From assembly GCF_900111945.1 (NCBI RefSeq), contig NZ_FOYO01000001.1, forward strand, positions 1,619,751 through 1,683,750: 64,000 nucleotides of DNA. The letters run 5' to 3'. The translations under genes were made by a program, and so were the position numbers. This document shows, in pieces, positions 44,159 through 53,388 of the stretch; the stretch's first letter is position 1, and every line of letters starts with the position of its first letter. This DNA comes from Litoreibacter janthinus. GTDB lineage: Bacteria; Pseudomonadota; Alphaproteobacteria; Rhodobacterales; Rhodobacteraceae. The notes under the pieces were generated by a model that was given only the letters and a program-made list of their open reading frames with translations, made no database searches and was not told the DNA's origin.

Positions 44159-45451
44159 TTAGGCTGTTGCTTTTGCCAGTGCCTGATCAAGGTCTGCGAT
44201 CAGATCCTCAACGTTCTCAGTGCCGATTGAGACGCGCACCATGTTGGGCGATGCACCGGCGGCATCTTGCTGCTCAGCTGAAAGCTGGCGGTGAGTAGTG
44301 GATGCCGAATGGATGATCAAGGAGCGTGTGTCGCCCAAGTTTGCCACGTGAGAAAAGATCTCAAGGCTGTCCACGAGCTTAACGCAAGCCTCGTATCCGC
44401 CTTTCACCGCAAAGGTGAACAAACCGCTTGCGCCTTTGGGGCAGACGGTTTGAGCGCGGTCGTAATAAGGCGATGATTTCAAGCCCGCATAGGTCACCGC
44501 GTCGATGCGCGGATCATTTTCGAGCCATTGCGCGATTGCTTCGGCGTTGGATACATGCCGATCCATCCGGAGCGACAGGGTCTCGATCCCCATCAACGTG
44601 TAGTGCGCGGCTTGTGGGTTCATGGTCATACCCAAGTCGCGCAAGCCGATGGCGATGCCGTGGAAGGTGAAGGCCAGCGGGCCGAAAGTTTCTGCGAACT
44701 TGAGGCCGTGATAAGCAGGCTCTGGCTCGGATAGGGATGGGAACTTGCCGGACGCTGCCCAGTCGAACTTCCCGCTGTCGACGACACAGCCGCCCGTGAC
44801 GGTGCCGTTGCCGGTCAGGTACTTGGTGGTCGAGTGAACAACGAGTGTCGCACCATGTTCGATCGGGCGGCACAGGTATGGCGTGGCTGTGGTGTTGTCG
44901 ATGATCAGCGGAATGCCAGCTTCATCCGCGATATCCGCCACAGCGCGCACATCCATAATGTAGCCACCGGGATTGGCAATCGCCTCGCCGAAGATGGCGC
45001 GTGTATTGCCGTCGACAGCGGCTTTGACAGCATCCAGATCGTCCATGTCGACGAACTTGGCTTCCCAGCCGAAGCGTTTGATCGTTTGCGAGAATTGCGT
45101 GACCGTGCCGCCATAGAGACGTGTTGACGCGATGATGTTGCAACCCGGCTGCATCAGCGGGAACAGCGCCATAATCTGGGCCGCGTGACCGGAAGAGCAG
45201 CAAACCGCGCCGACGCCACCCTCAAGCGTTGCGATGCGCTCTTGAAGCACGGCAACGGTCGGGTTGGTTAGGCGGGAGTATATGTAGCCCACTTCTTGCA
45301 GGTTGAACAAAGCGGCGGCGTGCTCGGCATCGCGGAACACATAGGCCGTGGTTTGGTAGATCGGCGTCTGACGCGCGCCGGTCGCGGGGTCTGGACGTGC
45401 GCCAGCGTGAATTTGCAGTGTATCAAAGCCGTAGCTTTTAGGGTCAGACAT
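44159..45451 (-). CDS. metY: O-acetylhomoserine aminocarboxypropyltransferase
   Basis: A 430-residue PLP-dependent Cys/Met metabolism enzyme that makes homocysteine from O-acetylhomoserine and sulfide. The PLP lysine lies in VVHSTTKYLTGNGTVTGG near residue 210; QTPIYQTTAYVF and IYSRLTNPTVAVLQERIA in the N-terminal part are family features. A GGAGA ribosome site precedes the ATG. It gives a direct-sulfhydrylation route for methionine. I do not see a SAM-II riboswitch in the 74-bp upstream gap. Confidence 0.95.
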   Translation of the reverse strand: MSDPKSYGFDTLQIHAGARPDPATGARQTPIYQTTAYVFRDAEHAAALFNLQEVGYIYSRLTNPTVAVLQERIATLEGGVGAVCCSSGHAAQIMALFPLMQPGCNIIASTRLYGGTVTQFSQTIKRFGWEAKFVDMDDLDAVKAAVDGNTRAIFGEAIANPGGYIMDVRAVADIADEAGIPLIIDNTTATPYLCRPIEHGATLVVHSTTKYLTGNGTVTGGCVVDSGKFDWAASGKFPSLSEPEPAYHGLKFAETFGPLAFTFHGIAIGLRDLGMTMNPQAAHYTLMGIETLSLRMDRHVSNAEAIAQWLENDPRIDAVTYAGLKSSPYYDRAQTVCPKGASGLFTFAVKGGYEACVKLVDSLEIFSHVANLGDTRSLIIHSASTTHRQLSAEQQDAAGASPNMVRVSIGTENVEDLIADLDQALAKATA

Positions 45452-45525
45452 TGAGGTCTCCGTGAGATTAAGTGCTGGAGGAGACAGTAGAGGGTTGGCA
45501 GGGCTGCGACAATGGTATGTAAATC

Positions 45526-45945
45526 ATGATCATGTTGACACCGTTTCATCTGGCCTATCACGTCACCGACCTTGACGACGCCCGCGCCTTTTACGGTGGC
45601 CTGCTCGGCTGCACCGAAGGGCGGTCCACCGAGACCTGGGTCGATTTCGATTTCTTCGGGCACCAGCTTTCTCTGCATCTTGGGGAGCCGTTTGCCAACG
45701 CGCCAACCGGCAAGGTTGGGGACCACATGGTGCCGATGCCTCATCTGGGCTTGGTGCTGCCCTATGACGATTGGCGCGCGCTTGCTGACAGGTTGGAAGC
45801 GGCGGAGACGGATTGGGTTTTGGCGCCCTCTGTTCGATTCGAGGGCCAACCAGGGGAGCAATGGACGATGTTCTTCCGCGATCCGGCGGGCAATCCGATC
45901 GAGATCAAAGGCTTTCGCGATCTGTCAGGTGTATTTGCCGGCTAG
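45526..45945 (+). CDS. VOC-family glyoxalase-like protein
   Basis: A 139-residue vicinal-oxygen-chelate protein. HLAYHVTDLDDARAFYGGLLGC opens the first beta-alpha-beta-beta-beta unit and FFRDPAGNPIEIKGF the second. Metal ligand candidates are the first histidine and the EIKGF glutamate. ATG 45532 is an alternative start. Stand-alone between metY and a CoA-binding protein. Substrate unknown; dioxygenase, glyoxalase and thiol transferase roles are all possible. Confidence 0.87.
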   Translation: MIMLTPFHLAYHVTDLDDARAFYGGLLGCTEGRSTETWVDFDFFGHQLSLHLGEPFANAPTGKVGDHMVPMPHLGLVLPYDDWRALADRLEAAETDWVLAPSVRFEGQPGEQWTMFFRDPAGNPIEIKGFRDLSGVFAG

Positions 45946-45946
45946 C

Positions 45947-46420
45947 TCACAGCTTCGACGAAATCACGCCGGTATTGAAACCGCCCATCCGCAACTCCCC
46001 GAACAGGCGTTGGTATTCGATTTTGGGGCATTTGTCCTGAATGACAGTAACGCCTGCGGCTTCCGCCTTGGACGCCGCCGCGACATGTGTCACCCCGATC
46101 TGCATCCAAACTGTACGAAGTACTGGAAACACTGAAAGCGCTTCGTCTACGATAGCTGGAACGGCATCGGGACGGCGGAAAATATCGACCATATCGACGG
46201 CAGCATCCTTCGGGATATCGCTCAGGCTTGCAGCAATTGTTTGGCCGAAAAGTATCTTTCCTGCATGGCCCGGATTTACCCCGATCACCTTAAAGCCTTT
46301 CAGCGTCAGGTATCGAGCCACGTAGTAACTGGGCCGCACTGGATTGGTGGAGACGCCAACGCAGGCGATCACCTTCGTCGTCTTCAAAATCTTGCTTAGA
46401 TGCGCGTCGCTATACTCCAT
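45947..46420 (-). CDS. CoA-binding domain protein (YccU-like)
   Basis: A 157-residue Rossmann-fold CoA-binding protein: VIACVGVSTNPVRPSYYVA is the nucleotide-binding segment, followed by GFKVIGVNPG and DMVDIFRRPD. The family binds CoA or succinyl-CoA-like ligands; in E. coli YccU is uncharacterised. It often neighbours metY in alphaproteobacteria, where both genes read the same way. Here a VOC gene separates them on the other strand. Confidence 0.87.
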   Translation of the reverse strand: MEYSDAHLSKILKTTKVIACVGVSTNPVRPSYYVARYLTLKGFKVIGVNPGHAGKILFGQTIAASLSDIPKDAAVDMVDIFRRPDAVPAIVDEALSVFPVLRTVWMQIGVTHVAAASKAEAAGVTVIQDKCPKIEYQRLFGELRMGGFNTGVISSKL

Positions 46421-46461
46421 AGCCGATTTATGTGGGTGGCGTGCAGCAGAGGCAAGAGCAT

Positions 46462-46493
46462 AAAAAAGCGCCCATGGCGGGGGCCATGGGCGC
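46462..46493 (-). terminator. Terminator downstream of the zinc-ribbon gene
   Basis: A 10-bp perfect stem (46468-46477 with 46484-46493) with a 6-base loop; on the minus strand six T follow. It ends the rlmB/zinc-ribbon transcript. Confidence 0.93.
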
Positions 46494-46604
46494 AGTCACG
46501 GAACGAGGGACAGTGTAGTTGGGCGCGCAGTTCCGGTGCGCTGCCCATGACTATGAAATGGGTGTGAACTTGATGGTTTTCCAGCTTTCTTACAAAAACG
46601 TGAA

Positions 46605-46892
46605 CTAATCGAATATGTCTTCGATCTCGTCCCAAACCTCTTCAATGGCACGACGCCAAAGCGGTTTGCGCGGCCGTTGTTTGCGAGAGTGGGCGGCACT
46701 CTTGGTGGCGATCATACGTGTGAGAGGGCTTGGCTTGGGGCGAGATAGCTCCGGAGATTTCAGCCATTTCATTTCGTGCAAAGGTGCGCCGCAACGTCCG
46801 CATGCCAATTCGTGACCGTCACGTGCGGTTGGCTTCAACATCGTCCGGCTGCCGCAATAGCAACAGGTCGCAATTTTGATGTTCGGGCGCAT
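46605..46892 (-). CDS. Small zinc-ribbon protein
   Basis: A 95-residue protein with CYCG near residue 11 and CGRCG near 31, a four-cysteine zinc ribbon, followed by a very basic middle (SRKQRPRKP) and an acidic C-terminal helix (EEVWDEIEDIFD). Starts 10 bp after rlmB ends, so probably co-transcribed. The basic part could bind RNA. I do not recognise a named family. Confidence 0.75.
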   Translation of the reverse strand: MRPNIKIATCCYCGSRTMLKPTARDGHELACGRCGAPLHEMKWLKSPELSRPKPSPLTRMIATKSAAHSRKQRPRKPLWRRAIEEVWDEIEDIFD

Positions 46893-46901
46893 GGCTGTCT
46901 C

Positions 46902-47678
46902 TTAGTTGGGGCGTCCAACTGCATACAGGGAGACCGCCGCCGCATTCGAGACATTAAGCGATCCGAAATCGCCTGCGGGGTCGATTCTGGCGAGTGTGTC
47001 GCAGGTTTCCTTGGTCTTATCACGCAGGCCGGGGCCTTCCGCGCCAAGGACCAAGGCGATCGGTTGGTCTTGTGCGATGCCCTCAAGACTGGTGTCGCCG
47101 GTCGCATCCAGGCCAACAAGGTGGTAGCCCATCTCGCGCAAGGCCTCCATCGTAGTGGCAAGGTTCTTGACGCGTAGGTAAGGCTGGCGTTCTAGGGCAC
47201 CGGAAGCGGTTTTGGCCAAAGCTCCTGTTTCCGGCGCAGAATGACGATGCGGGGCGATCACCGCGCGAGCACCGAACACCTCGGCGGACCTCAGGATCGC
47301 GCCCACGTTGTGCGGGTCTGTAACGCGGTCCAGCAACACAACGCGAGAGTTCTGTCCCCGTGGCGCACAAAGATCAGTCAAGTTACCCCAATCAAGGGGC
47401 TTAACCTCAAGAGCTGCGCCTTGATGAACCGATTGCGGATCAATCGGCGCTGAGAATTTGCGCGGGTCGCTGATTTCCGGCTCCATGCCAGATTTGGCGA
47501 TATCCTCGGCCAGACGGTCGGCAGCGTTTTTGGTGACCACCAACCGCAGTCGTTCGCGCATGGGATTAGACAATGCGTCGCGCACGGCATGGAGGCCAAA
47601 GAGCCAAACGGTCTCGGCGGCTGCTGCGCGGCGGTCGCGCTCTTTCTGAATGACCCAAGTGGGTTTTTTCTGCTTCAT
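46902..47678 (-). CDS. rlmB: 23S rRNA (guanosine-2'-O-)-methyltransferase
   Basis: A 258-residue SpoU/TrmH-family SPOUT methyltransferase. Motif 1 is DPHNVGAILRSAEVFGA, motif 2 LVLGAEGPGL and motif 3 SLNVSNAAAVSLYA. An N-terminal substrate-binding domain (LFGLHAVRDALSNP) marks the RlmB (G2251) type. ATG 47678 is preferred; the frame is open to 47714. Divergent from tRNA-Tyr. Confidence 0.93.
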   Translation of the reverse strand: MKQKKPTWVIQKERDRRAAAAETVWLFGLHAVRDALSNPMRERLRLVVTKNAADRLAEDIAKSGMEPEISDPRKFSAPIDPQSVHQGAALEVKPLDWGNLTDLCAPRGQNSRVVLLDRVTDPHNVGAILRSAEVFGARAVIAPHRHSAPETGALAKTASGALERQPYLRVKNLATTMEALREMGYHLVGLDATGDTSLEGIAQDQPIALVLGAEGPGLRDKTKETCDTLARIDPAGDFGSLNVSNAAAVSLYAVGRPN

Positions 47679-47772
47679 AAGGTGGTCTAGATCATCTGAC
47701 AGAGAAAAGCGCAAGCGTGCGGGTGTTTTGATGTTGACGGGGCAGGGGATGACTTATATCCAGCCCGCCAGT

Positions 47773-47856
47773 GGGCGACAGGCCGCAAGGTGTGGCAGGG
47801 GACTGTAACTCCCTCGCGGAGACGCACGCCTGGTTCGATTCCAGGGTCGCCCACCA
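47773..47856 (+). tRNA. tRNA-Tyr (GTA)
   Basis: An 84-nt class II tRNA: acceptor stem GGGCGAC paired with GTCGCCC, anticodon GTA at 47805-47807, a long variable arm, T loop TTCGATT and encoded CCA at 47854-47856. Stand-alone. Confidence 0.96.
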
Positions 47857-47931
47857 CTTAACTCTAGCTTCTCGCGCTGTGGACCGGTTGGATTGTGACA
47901 TCAACCACTTTAGTCATCGTTTCGCACCTCG

Positions 47932-48339
47932 TCAGTTGATCTGGACTTCTTTGCGCGTGTAGCTGTGCTCCATGATTGACCCATCATCGAACAGCAGATT
48001 AATCGTCACCGTTTGCAAGCTCTCGAGCGGTGCGACTGCGTAGGGTAGATGGGTTTCCAGCTTTAGCGCCATCGGGGATGCCTCATCGCGATAGCACGGC
48101 TCGCCGTCCCAAACTTGTAGCGCGCCGCCATTGTAGGAAAACCGGATCTGTTCAATGCCACACCGATAGGTGAGCAGCGTCGTCATGTAGAGCAGGTCTT
48201 GACCGTTATAGGGCCGGATCGCGATCCATTGCGGGCGGATGAGCTCCAGGATCGGCTTCACTCCCGCGGAGGTCGTGAAATCTTGCGAAGTAGCGGGCAG
48301 CGGCAACAGCAGGGCAAGGGAAAGGTAAAGAACGCGCAT
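47932..48339 (-). CDS. Exported protein of unknown function
   Basis: A 135-residue protein with a signal peptide of about 19 residues (YLSLALLLPLPATSQ). The mature part is beta-rich and holds two cysteines (YRCGIEQIRF, GEPCYRDEA) that could form a disulfide. The frame is open further upstream to 48633, but ATG 48339 gives a clean signal. I recognise no family. It is divergent from the glycosyltransferase-like gene by 142 bp. Confidence 0.7.
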   Translation of the reverse strand: MRVLYLSLALLLPLPATSQDFTTSAGVKPILELIRPQWIAIRPYNGQDLLYMTTLLTYRCGIEQIRFSYNGGALQVWDGEPCYRDEASPMALKLETHLPYAVAPLESLQTVTINLLFDDGSIMEHSYTRKEVQIN

Positions 48340-48481
48340 CTCTGTACTCCGAACGACTGAACTAACCACAGTATCGCGCGAGAAGTGAGATTGACGCAAA
48401 CTTTTCCCATGGTGTCGTCCATATGGCTTCCGGCGGACCATCTTTGGCTTTATGCTGACTGCAAGTAAAAGAAGAGAAGAC

Positions 48482-49528
48482 ATGGCAAAGAGCAGCAAAA
48501 CCGCGCCGAAAAGGGCGAAGCCCAAGAAGGCCAAACCCGTCAAGCCGCAGATCTTTAACATTATGATGGTGGGGCAGGGTGGGCGCCTACAATTCGAGGC
48601 GCTGACGCTGGTGGCGTCGCTTCGCCATACCAATCCCGATTTTAAAGGGCGCGTGATCGTCGCCGAGCCGCAATTTAACCATCGTTGGGACGCAGATCCG
48701 CGGATGGCGAACCATGATGTGCGCGACGCGCTTCAATCCCTCGGGGTGGAGATTGTGCCGTTTGACAACCAGATTTTCGGGTGCGGCTATCCCTATGGAA
48801 ACAAGATCGAAGCATTGAAGGTACTGCCTGAGGGCGAGCCGTTTCTGTTTCTTGACACTGACACACTGATCACGGGCGATCTGAGCAAGGTTCCATTCGA
48901 TTTTGATCGACCCACCGCGTCGATGAAGCGCGAGAACACGTGGCCCCAGCTCGAACTATACGGTCCGGGCTACAACCAGATCTGGGGCTCGCTCTATAAA
49001 AAATTCGGGCTCGATTTCGAAAGCTCGCTCGATACGAGCTACCCCGATGAATACTGGCGCCGCTACCTCTATTTTAATGCAGGGTTTTTCTACTACCGTT
49101 GCCCCAAAGAGTTTGGGGACCGCTTCTTGGAATATGCCCGTGCCATTCGGGACGATCCGCCCGAAGAGCTTGTGTGCCAAGAGATGAAGCCTTGGCTGGA
49201 TCAGGTCGCTTTGCCGTTGACGATCCATTCCTTGGGTGGCGGTCGTGTGCCGGAGGTATCTGACATGCTGGACCATGAAGTGACCTCGCACTACCGCGTT
49301 CTGCCGTTGTTGTATGCGCGCGAACGGGACGAAGTTGTGCGTGTGTTGGAAGAGGTTCTTGCACCAAACAAGCTTAAGAAGGTGCTCAAACAATACGAGC
49401 CGATCCGGAAGATGGTCTACCAGCAGAAGGGCCTGAAAGTGCGCGACATGTTTGACCGCACTAACTTACCCCGCAGAGAACAGGCGATCCGCAACCAGAT
49501 CAAACGCGCCAAACTCTGGATGCGTTGA
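48482..49528 (+). CDS. Glycosyltransferase-like protein (GT-A fold, DxD motif)
   Basis: A 348-residue protein with a Lys-rich first 30 residues (KPKKAKPVKP) followed by a region resembling GT8-like transferases: MVGQGGRLQFEALTLVASLR, then FLFLDTDTLITGDLS near residue 122 with the DxD metal motif, and YFNAGFFYYRCPKEFG. The last 60 residues are helical and basic. A GAGAAG ribosome site precedes ATG 48482. No signal peptide or helix. The acceptor is unknown. Confidence 0.75.
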   Translation: MAKSSKTAPKRAKPKKAKPVKPQIFNIMMVGQGGRLQFEALTLVASLRHTNPDFKGRVIVAEPQFNHRWDADPRMANHDVRDALQSLGVEIVPFDNQIFGCGYPYGNKIEALKVLPEGEPFLFLDTDTLITGDLSKVPFDFDRPTASMKRENTWPQLELYGPGYNQIWGSLYKKFGLDFESSLDTSYPDEYWRRYLYFNAGFFYYRCPKEFGDRFLEYARAIRDDPPEELVCQEMKPWLDQVALPLTIHSLGGGRVPEVSDMLDHEVTSHYRVLPLLYARERDEVVRVLEEVLAPNKLKKVLKQYEPIRKMVYQQKGLKVRDMFDRTNLPRREQAIRNQIKRAKLWMR

Positions 49529-49532
49529 CTGG

Positions 49533-49841
49533 CTAGCTGCGCGAGGCCTTTTCCGCGATGCCGGACTGTTGCGTACGCGCGTTCAGAACCGCCATCACGT
49601 CTGCCAAGGCCACATCGCGCGAGGCGAGCATCACCAGCAGATGGTAGAGCACATCGGCGGCTTCAGAAGTCAGGTTGTCGCGGTCATCCTTGACTGCGGC
49701 GATGATTGCTTCGATTGCTTCCTCACCAAATTTTTCGGCGCATTTCTCTGGACCTTTGGCCAACAGCTTGGCCGTCCATGAGCTATCGGGATCAGCCGTT
49801 TTGCGCGAAACGATGATGTCTTCCAACTCGTTGAGTGTCAT
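49533..49841 (-). CDS. hisE: Phosphoribosyl-ATP diphosphatase
   Basis: A 102-residue MazG-fold enzyme of histidine biosynthesis. The metal-binding pattern [13 protein letters not shown], then [14 protein letters not shown], is intact. It overlaps hisF by 4 bp (ATGA), the last of the leftward his genes. PR-AMP cyclohydrolase (hisI) is not fused here. Confidence 0.95.
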   Translation of the reverse strand: MTLNELEDIIVSRKTADPDSSWTAKLLAKGPEKCAEKFGEEAIEAIIAAVKDDRDNLTSEAADVLYHLLVMLASRDVALADVMAVLNARTQQSGIAEKASRS

Positions 49842-50602
49842 GCGTCCAGCCTCATGTTCAGCCCTGCCTTGGCCATGTGGACCTTGGCTTCAGCTATGGT
49901 GAAGTCTCCAAAGTGGAAAATCGAAGCCGCAAGAACAGCATCCGCATGGCCTTCGACCACGCCATCGACCAGATGGTCCAGTGTGCCGACGCCACCGGAC
50001 GCAATCACAGGGACGGAAACGGCATCCGCGATTGCGCGCGTCAATGGCAGGTTGAAGCCAGAGCGTGTGCCGTCTCGGTCCATCGACGTCAGCAGGATTT
50101 CTCCCGCGCCTTTGGCCACCACGGTTTTGGCGAACTCGACAGCATCGATCCCGGTCGACTTGCGTCCTCCATGGGTGAAAATTTCCCATTTTCCGGGCGA
50201 GACGGTTTTGGCATCGATGGCAACAACGATGCATTGCGACCCAAAGCGGTCCGCAGCCTCGGCAACGACATCTGGATTGGCGACAGCCGCCGAATTGAAG
50301 CTGACCTTGTCGGCACCCGCCAAGAGCAGTTTGCGCACGTCCTCATGCGTGCGCACGCCGCCGCCGACGGTCAGCGGAATGTAACAGGCCTCCGCAGTGC
50401 GGGTGACAACATCAAACATGGTGCCGCGGTTTTCGTGGGTCGCGTTGATATCCAGAAAGCAAAGCTCATCCGCGCCCGCCGCGTCATAAGCCTTGGCAGC
50501 TTCGACCGGATCGCCGGCGTCGATTAAGTCGACGAAGTTCACCCCCTTGACCACGCGTCCGTCCTTGACGTCGAGACAGGGGATAATTCTGGTTTTCAGC
50601 AT
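49838..50602 (-). CDS. hisF: Imidazole glycerol phosphate synthase subunit HisF
   Basis: A 254-residue TIM barrel. It begins [20 protein letters not shown] with the first catalytic aspartate; [16 protein letters not shown] holds the second. With HisH it makes IGP and AICAR from PRFAR and ammonia. A DUF302 gene on the other strand separates it from hisA, so hisF has its own transcript or a read-through from hisA. Confidence 0.97.
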   Translation of the reverse strand: MLKTRIIPCLDVKDGRVVKGVNFVDLIDAGDPVEAAKAYDAAGADELCFLDINATHENRGTMFDVVTRTAEACYIPLTVGGGVRTHEDVRKLLLAGADKVSFNSAAVANPDVVAEAADRFGSQCIVVAIDAKTVSPGKWEIFTHGGRKSTGIDAVEFAKTVVAKGAGEILLTSMDRDGTRSGFNLPLTRAIADAVSVPVIASGGVGTLDHLVDGVVEGHADAVLAASIFHFGDFTIAEAKVHMAKAGLNMRLDA

Positions 50603-50725
50603 CAGGCAGGCTCCGGTTTGCGACGCAGGTTTAGCGGCATTCGACCGCCGATGCCAGAGATGTGATTGGCCTGTCCGGCGCGGGTGTCGTGTTGTGTGGG
50701 CAATTGATTGAAGAGGAGTCCGACC

Positions 50726-51166
50726 ATGCGCAAGATAGCATTGACTTTAGTTCTTTTGGTGAGTGCTGCGATGCCAGCATATGCCGAGTTGATCACCGTA
50801 CAATCCGCCAAGCCCGTAGCGGCAACGATGGATGCGCTGGAGGCGGCCGTTGGTCAAGCCGGCGCGACCGTCTTTGCGCGGGTGGATCATCAAGCCGGAG
50901 CAGCAACTGCCGATCTGCAGATGCCTGCAGCCCAAGTGCTGATTTTCGGCAACCCAAAGCTCGGAACGCCCGCAATGAACGCTGATATTCGCGCGGCTCT
51001 TTACCTGCCGTTGAAGGTCGCAGTGCATGAAGCGGCTGGGGGCTCGGTCCTGATCTACGAGGATCCGGTAGAGATGCTGTCAGGCCTCGACATCCCAAGC
51101 GACGCTCCTTTCGTAAAAATGATGCAAGGGGCGCTTGGAAAACTTACTGCGGCGGCCGCGCAATAG
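50726..51166 (+). CDS. DUF302 exported protein
   Basis: A 146-residue exported protein with a signal peptide ([19 protein letters not shown]). The mature part is a DUF302 domain, with [16 protein letters not shown] and [11 protein letters not shown] as typical elements. Function in the family is not established. It reads against the his genes and lies between hisF and hisA. GAGGAG ribosome site before ATG 50726. Confidence 0.9.
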   Translation: MRKIALTLVLLVSAAMPAYAELITVQSAKPVAATMDALEAAVGQAGATVFARVDHQAGAATADLQMPAAQVLIFGNPKLGTPAMNADIRAALYLPLKVAVHEAAGGSVLIYEDPVEMLSGLDIPSDAPFVKMMQGALGKLTAAAAQ

Positions 51167-51170
51167 GGCG

Positions 51171-51893
51171 TCAGGCCTTCAATAGGTCCAGCGCCTCTTT
51201 CAGGTCGATTGCGCCATCATAGAGTGCGCGACCTGAAATCGCGCCATTTAAGGGAGCTCCAGTTGCTTTCAGCGCACGCAAGTCGTCCAGCGATGATACG
51301 CCGCCCGAAGCAATGACGGGGATAGACACGGCGCGCGCCAATGCGGCTGTGGCCTCGACGTTCGGGCCCTGCATAGCCCCATCGCGATTGATATCGGTGT
51401 AGATCAGCGCGGCCACGCCCGCGTCCTCAAATTGCCGCGCCAGGTCGGTGACCTCGATATTTGTCTCTTCCGCCCAGCCGCGTGTGGCGACGAAGCCGTT
51501 GCGGGCATCCAGCCCAATTGCAACTTGACCCGGAAATGCGCGCGCAGCTTCGCGCACAAGGTCTGGATCCTCAACTGCGACTGTCCCAAGGATAACGCGG
51601 GCCAGACCCTTATTTAACCAGCGTTCAATTGTTGCCATATCGCGGATGCCACCACCCAGTTGAGCCGGGACTTTCGTTTGCTCCAAAATCGCATCAACCG
51701 CCGCGCCGTTTACCGGCTCGCCCGCGAAGGCGCCATTCAGGTCAACCAAGTGCAACCATTCACAACCGGCGTTCACAAACGCCATCGCCTGTGCGGCCGG
51801 GTTGTCGTTAAAGACCGTCGCTTGTTCCATTTCTCCTTTGTAGAGCCGGACGCAATTGCCGTCTTTGAGGTCGATTGCAGGGTACAGGATCAT
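51171..51893 (-). CDS. hisA: Phosphoribosylformimino-5-aminoimidazole carboxamide ribotide isomerase
   Basis: A 240-residue TIM-barrel ProFAR isomerase. It starts [19 protein letters not shown], with the catalytic aspartate, and [13 protein letters not shown] holds the second one. Full length. Its upstream gap to hisH contains a DUF2147 gene and a 51-residue lipoprotein gene on the opposite strand. Confidence 0.96.
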   Translation of the reverse strand: MILYPAIDLKDGNCVRLYKGEMEQATVFNDNPAAQAMAFVNAGCEWLHLVDLNGAFAGEPVNGAAVDAILEQTKVPAQLGGGIRDMATIERWLNKGLARVILGTVAVEDPDLVREAARAFPGQVAIGLDARNGFVATRGWAEETNIEVTDLARQFEDAGVAALIYTDINRDGAMQGPNVEATAALARAVSIPVIASGGVSSLDDLRALKATGAPLNGAISGRALYDGAIDLKEALDLLKA

Positions 51894-52011
51894 AGCGGCA
51901 GGCCTTCATTCAAGCTGGATTTGCGGGGTCTATTCCACATCCGCGCCCCAACGTCACGCTTGATTTGCGCTGCGGATTTCGCACGATGCTCTTGGAAATA
52001 GGGAGGAAGCT

Positions 52012-52398
52012 ATGAAATCACTTAAATTCGCGGCCGCGTTCGCCTTGGCGTTCACGGGGCAGGCCATGGCCGATCCGGCCGAAGGCATCTGGAAGACACA
52101 AGTTGACGACGGGGCCTATGCCCATGTGACAATCAAGGAATGCGGCAGCGCTATCTGTGGCACGATCTCGCGGACCTTCAACGACACTGGCGAGTACAAG
52201 TCGCCAAATCTCGGCAAACAGATTGTGCAGTCCATGAAACCGGTCGGGGGTGGCAAATACGAAGGCAAGGTTTGGCGCCCGTCTAACAACAAGATCTATA
52301 TCGGGAAGATTGATCTTTCTGCAAACAGCTTGAAACTTGCGGGCTGCATTGCAGGCGGGCTGCTGTGCTCCAAGCAGACTTGGACACGCATCAAGTAA
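52012..52398 (+). CDS. DUF2147 exported protein
   Basis: A 128-residue exported protein: signal peptide ending FTGQAMAD, then the DUF2147 domain (EGIWKTQVDDGAYAHVTI, CGSAICGTISRTFNDT, WTRIK at the end). Two cysteine pairs (C-G-S-A-I-C and C-I-A to LLC) are visible. The family is a small beta-barrel of unknown role in envelope or stress. It has its own terminator. Confidence 0.9.
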   Translation: MKSLKFAAAFALAFTGQAMADPAEGIWKTQVDDGAYAHVTIKECGSAICGTISRTFNDTGEYKSPNLGKQIVQSMKPVGGGKYEGKVWRPSNNKIYIGKIDLSANSLKLAGCIAGGLLCSKQTWTRIK

Positions 52399-52420
52399 GA
52401 TCTGGCATTATTACTCGAAG

Positions 52421-52450
52421 AAAGGGCCGGAGAATACTTCGGCCTTTTTT
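52421..52450 (+). terminator. Terminator after the DUF2147 gene
   Basis: A 5-bp GC core extended by weaker G-T and A-T pairs (GGCCG with CGGCC), followed by six T at 52445-52450. Confidence 0.75.
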
Positions 52451-52530
52451 GTGTCTGGTTCACAGATTCTTATCTTCCGCACCTGAATATCTCCGCAGGT
52501 CCTGCAAAGGCCGGATATCGGGAGGATTGA

Positions 52531-52686
52531 ATGAAACTTTTTTTGATTTTGATAGGTGTCGGGCTGGTCTCGATGGGGTGCTCCCCAGTCGAAGTGGCCA
52601 TTCCGCTGGCTGGGGCTGACGGGTGGCTCCAGATACTGGCCGATAACGAAGTACGTGGCGTCCCGTTGCTTGCTATGAACTGGTAA
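52531..52686 (+). CDS. Putative 51-residue lipoprotein
   Basis: A short frame with a good ribosome site (GGGAGG at 52520-52525) and ATG 52531. The peptide starts KLFLILIGVGLVSMGC, with lipobox VSMGC, and the mature part is about 35 residues (PVEVAIPLAGADGWL, then PLLAMNW). It lies just after a terminator, so it has its own promoter region, and ends 2 bp before the convergent hisH stop. Too short for most gene callers; I recognise no family. Confidence 0.6.
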   Translation: MKLFLILIGVGLVSMGCSPVEVAIPLAGADGWLQILADNEVRGVPLLAMNW

Positions 52687-52688
52687 CT

Positions 52689-53339
52689 TTACGGCGCCCA
52701 TTTCAGGAAGTTGGCAATCATCTTGAGGCCGGTCGTTTGGCTCTTTTCTGGGTGGAATTGCATCCCGATCATATTGTCACGGCCCACGATGGCCGTGATG
52801 TCCCCGCCATATTCAACATGCGCCAGACGATGCGCCGCATCAGCGACGCGGAAGCTGTAGGAGTGCACAAAGTAAGCATGATCGCCGGTTCTGATGCCGG
52901 TTAAAACAGGATGAGCTGTTGCGGATGGGTCCAGAACCAGATCGTTCCAGCCCATATGCGGCACCTTCAACACTGGGTCCGAGGGCGTGATCTTCGCGAT
53001 TTCCCCACCGACCCAGTCAAATCCCTTGGTGTCTTCATATTCGCGGCCCCACGTGGCCATCATTTGCATGCCCACACAGATACCCATGAACGGGCGGGCC
53101 TTGTCGATCACGGCGGCCACAATCGCCTCGAACAACGCAGCGCGGTCGCGGGTCAGGGCGTTGCGGCAGGCCGGAAACGCCCCATCGCCCGGCAGCACGA
53201 TGCGGTCGGCTCGTGCCACGTCTTCGGGCAAAGATGACACAATGACATCCCCGCCATCTACCTCGGAGGACATGCGCTGGAACGCCTTTTCGGCAGAGTG
53301 AAGATTGCCGCTGTCATAGTCTACGAGGACGGTCAGCAT
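52689..53339 (-). CDS. hisH: Imidazole glycerol phosphate synthase subunit HisH
   Basis: A 216-residue class I glutamine amidotransferase. The nucleophile lies in GICVGMQMMA near residue 87 and the catalytic His/Glu in GMQFHPEKSQ near 195. It passes ammonia to HisF. It is 49 bp after hisB and probably shares that transcript. Confidence 0.96.
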   Translation of the reverse strand: MLTVLVDYDSGNLHSAEKAFQRMSSEVDGGDVIVSSLPEDVARADRIVLPGDGAFPACRNALTRDRAALFEAIVAAVIDKARPFMGICVGMQMMATWGREYEDTKGFDWVGGEIAKITPSDPVLKVPHMGWNDLVLDPSATAHPVLTGIRTGDHAYFVHSYSFRVADAAHRLAHVEYGGDITAIVGRDNMIGMQFHPEKSQTTGLKMIANFLKWAP

Positions 53340-53388
53340 GCCGGTGCTCCGTTAGTGTGTGTTGGGCCCAGATCGCCTGAATCGGCGA

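Noticed and set aside
45452..45525. SAM-II riboswitch before metY
   Set aside because: The gap is only 74 bp and I cannot match the SAM-II core.
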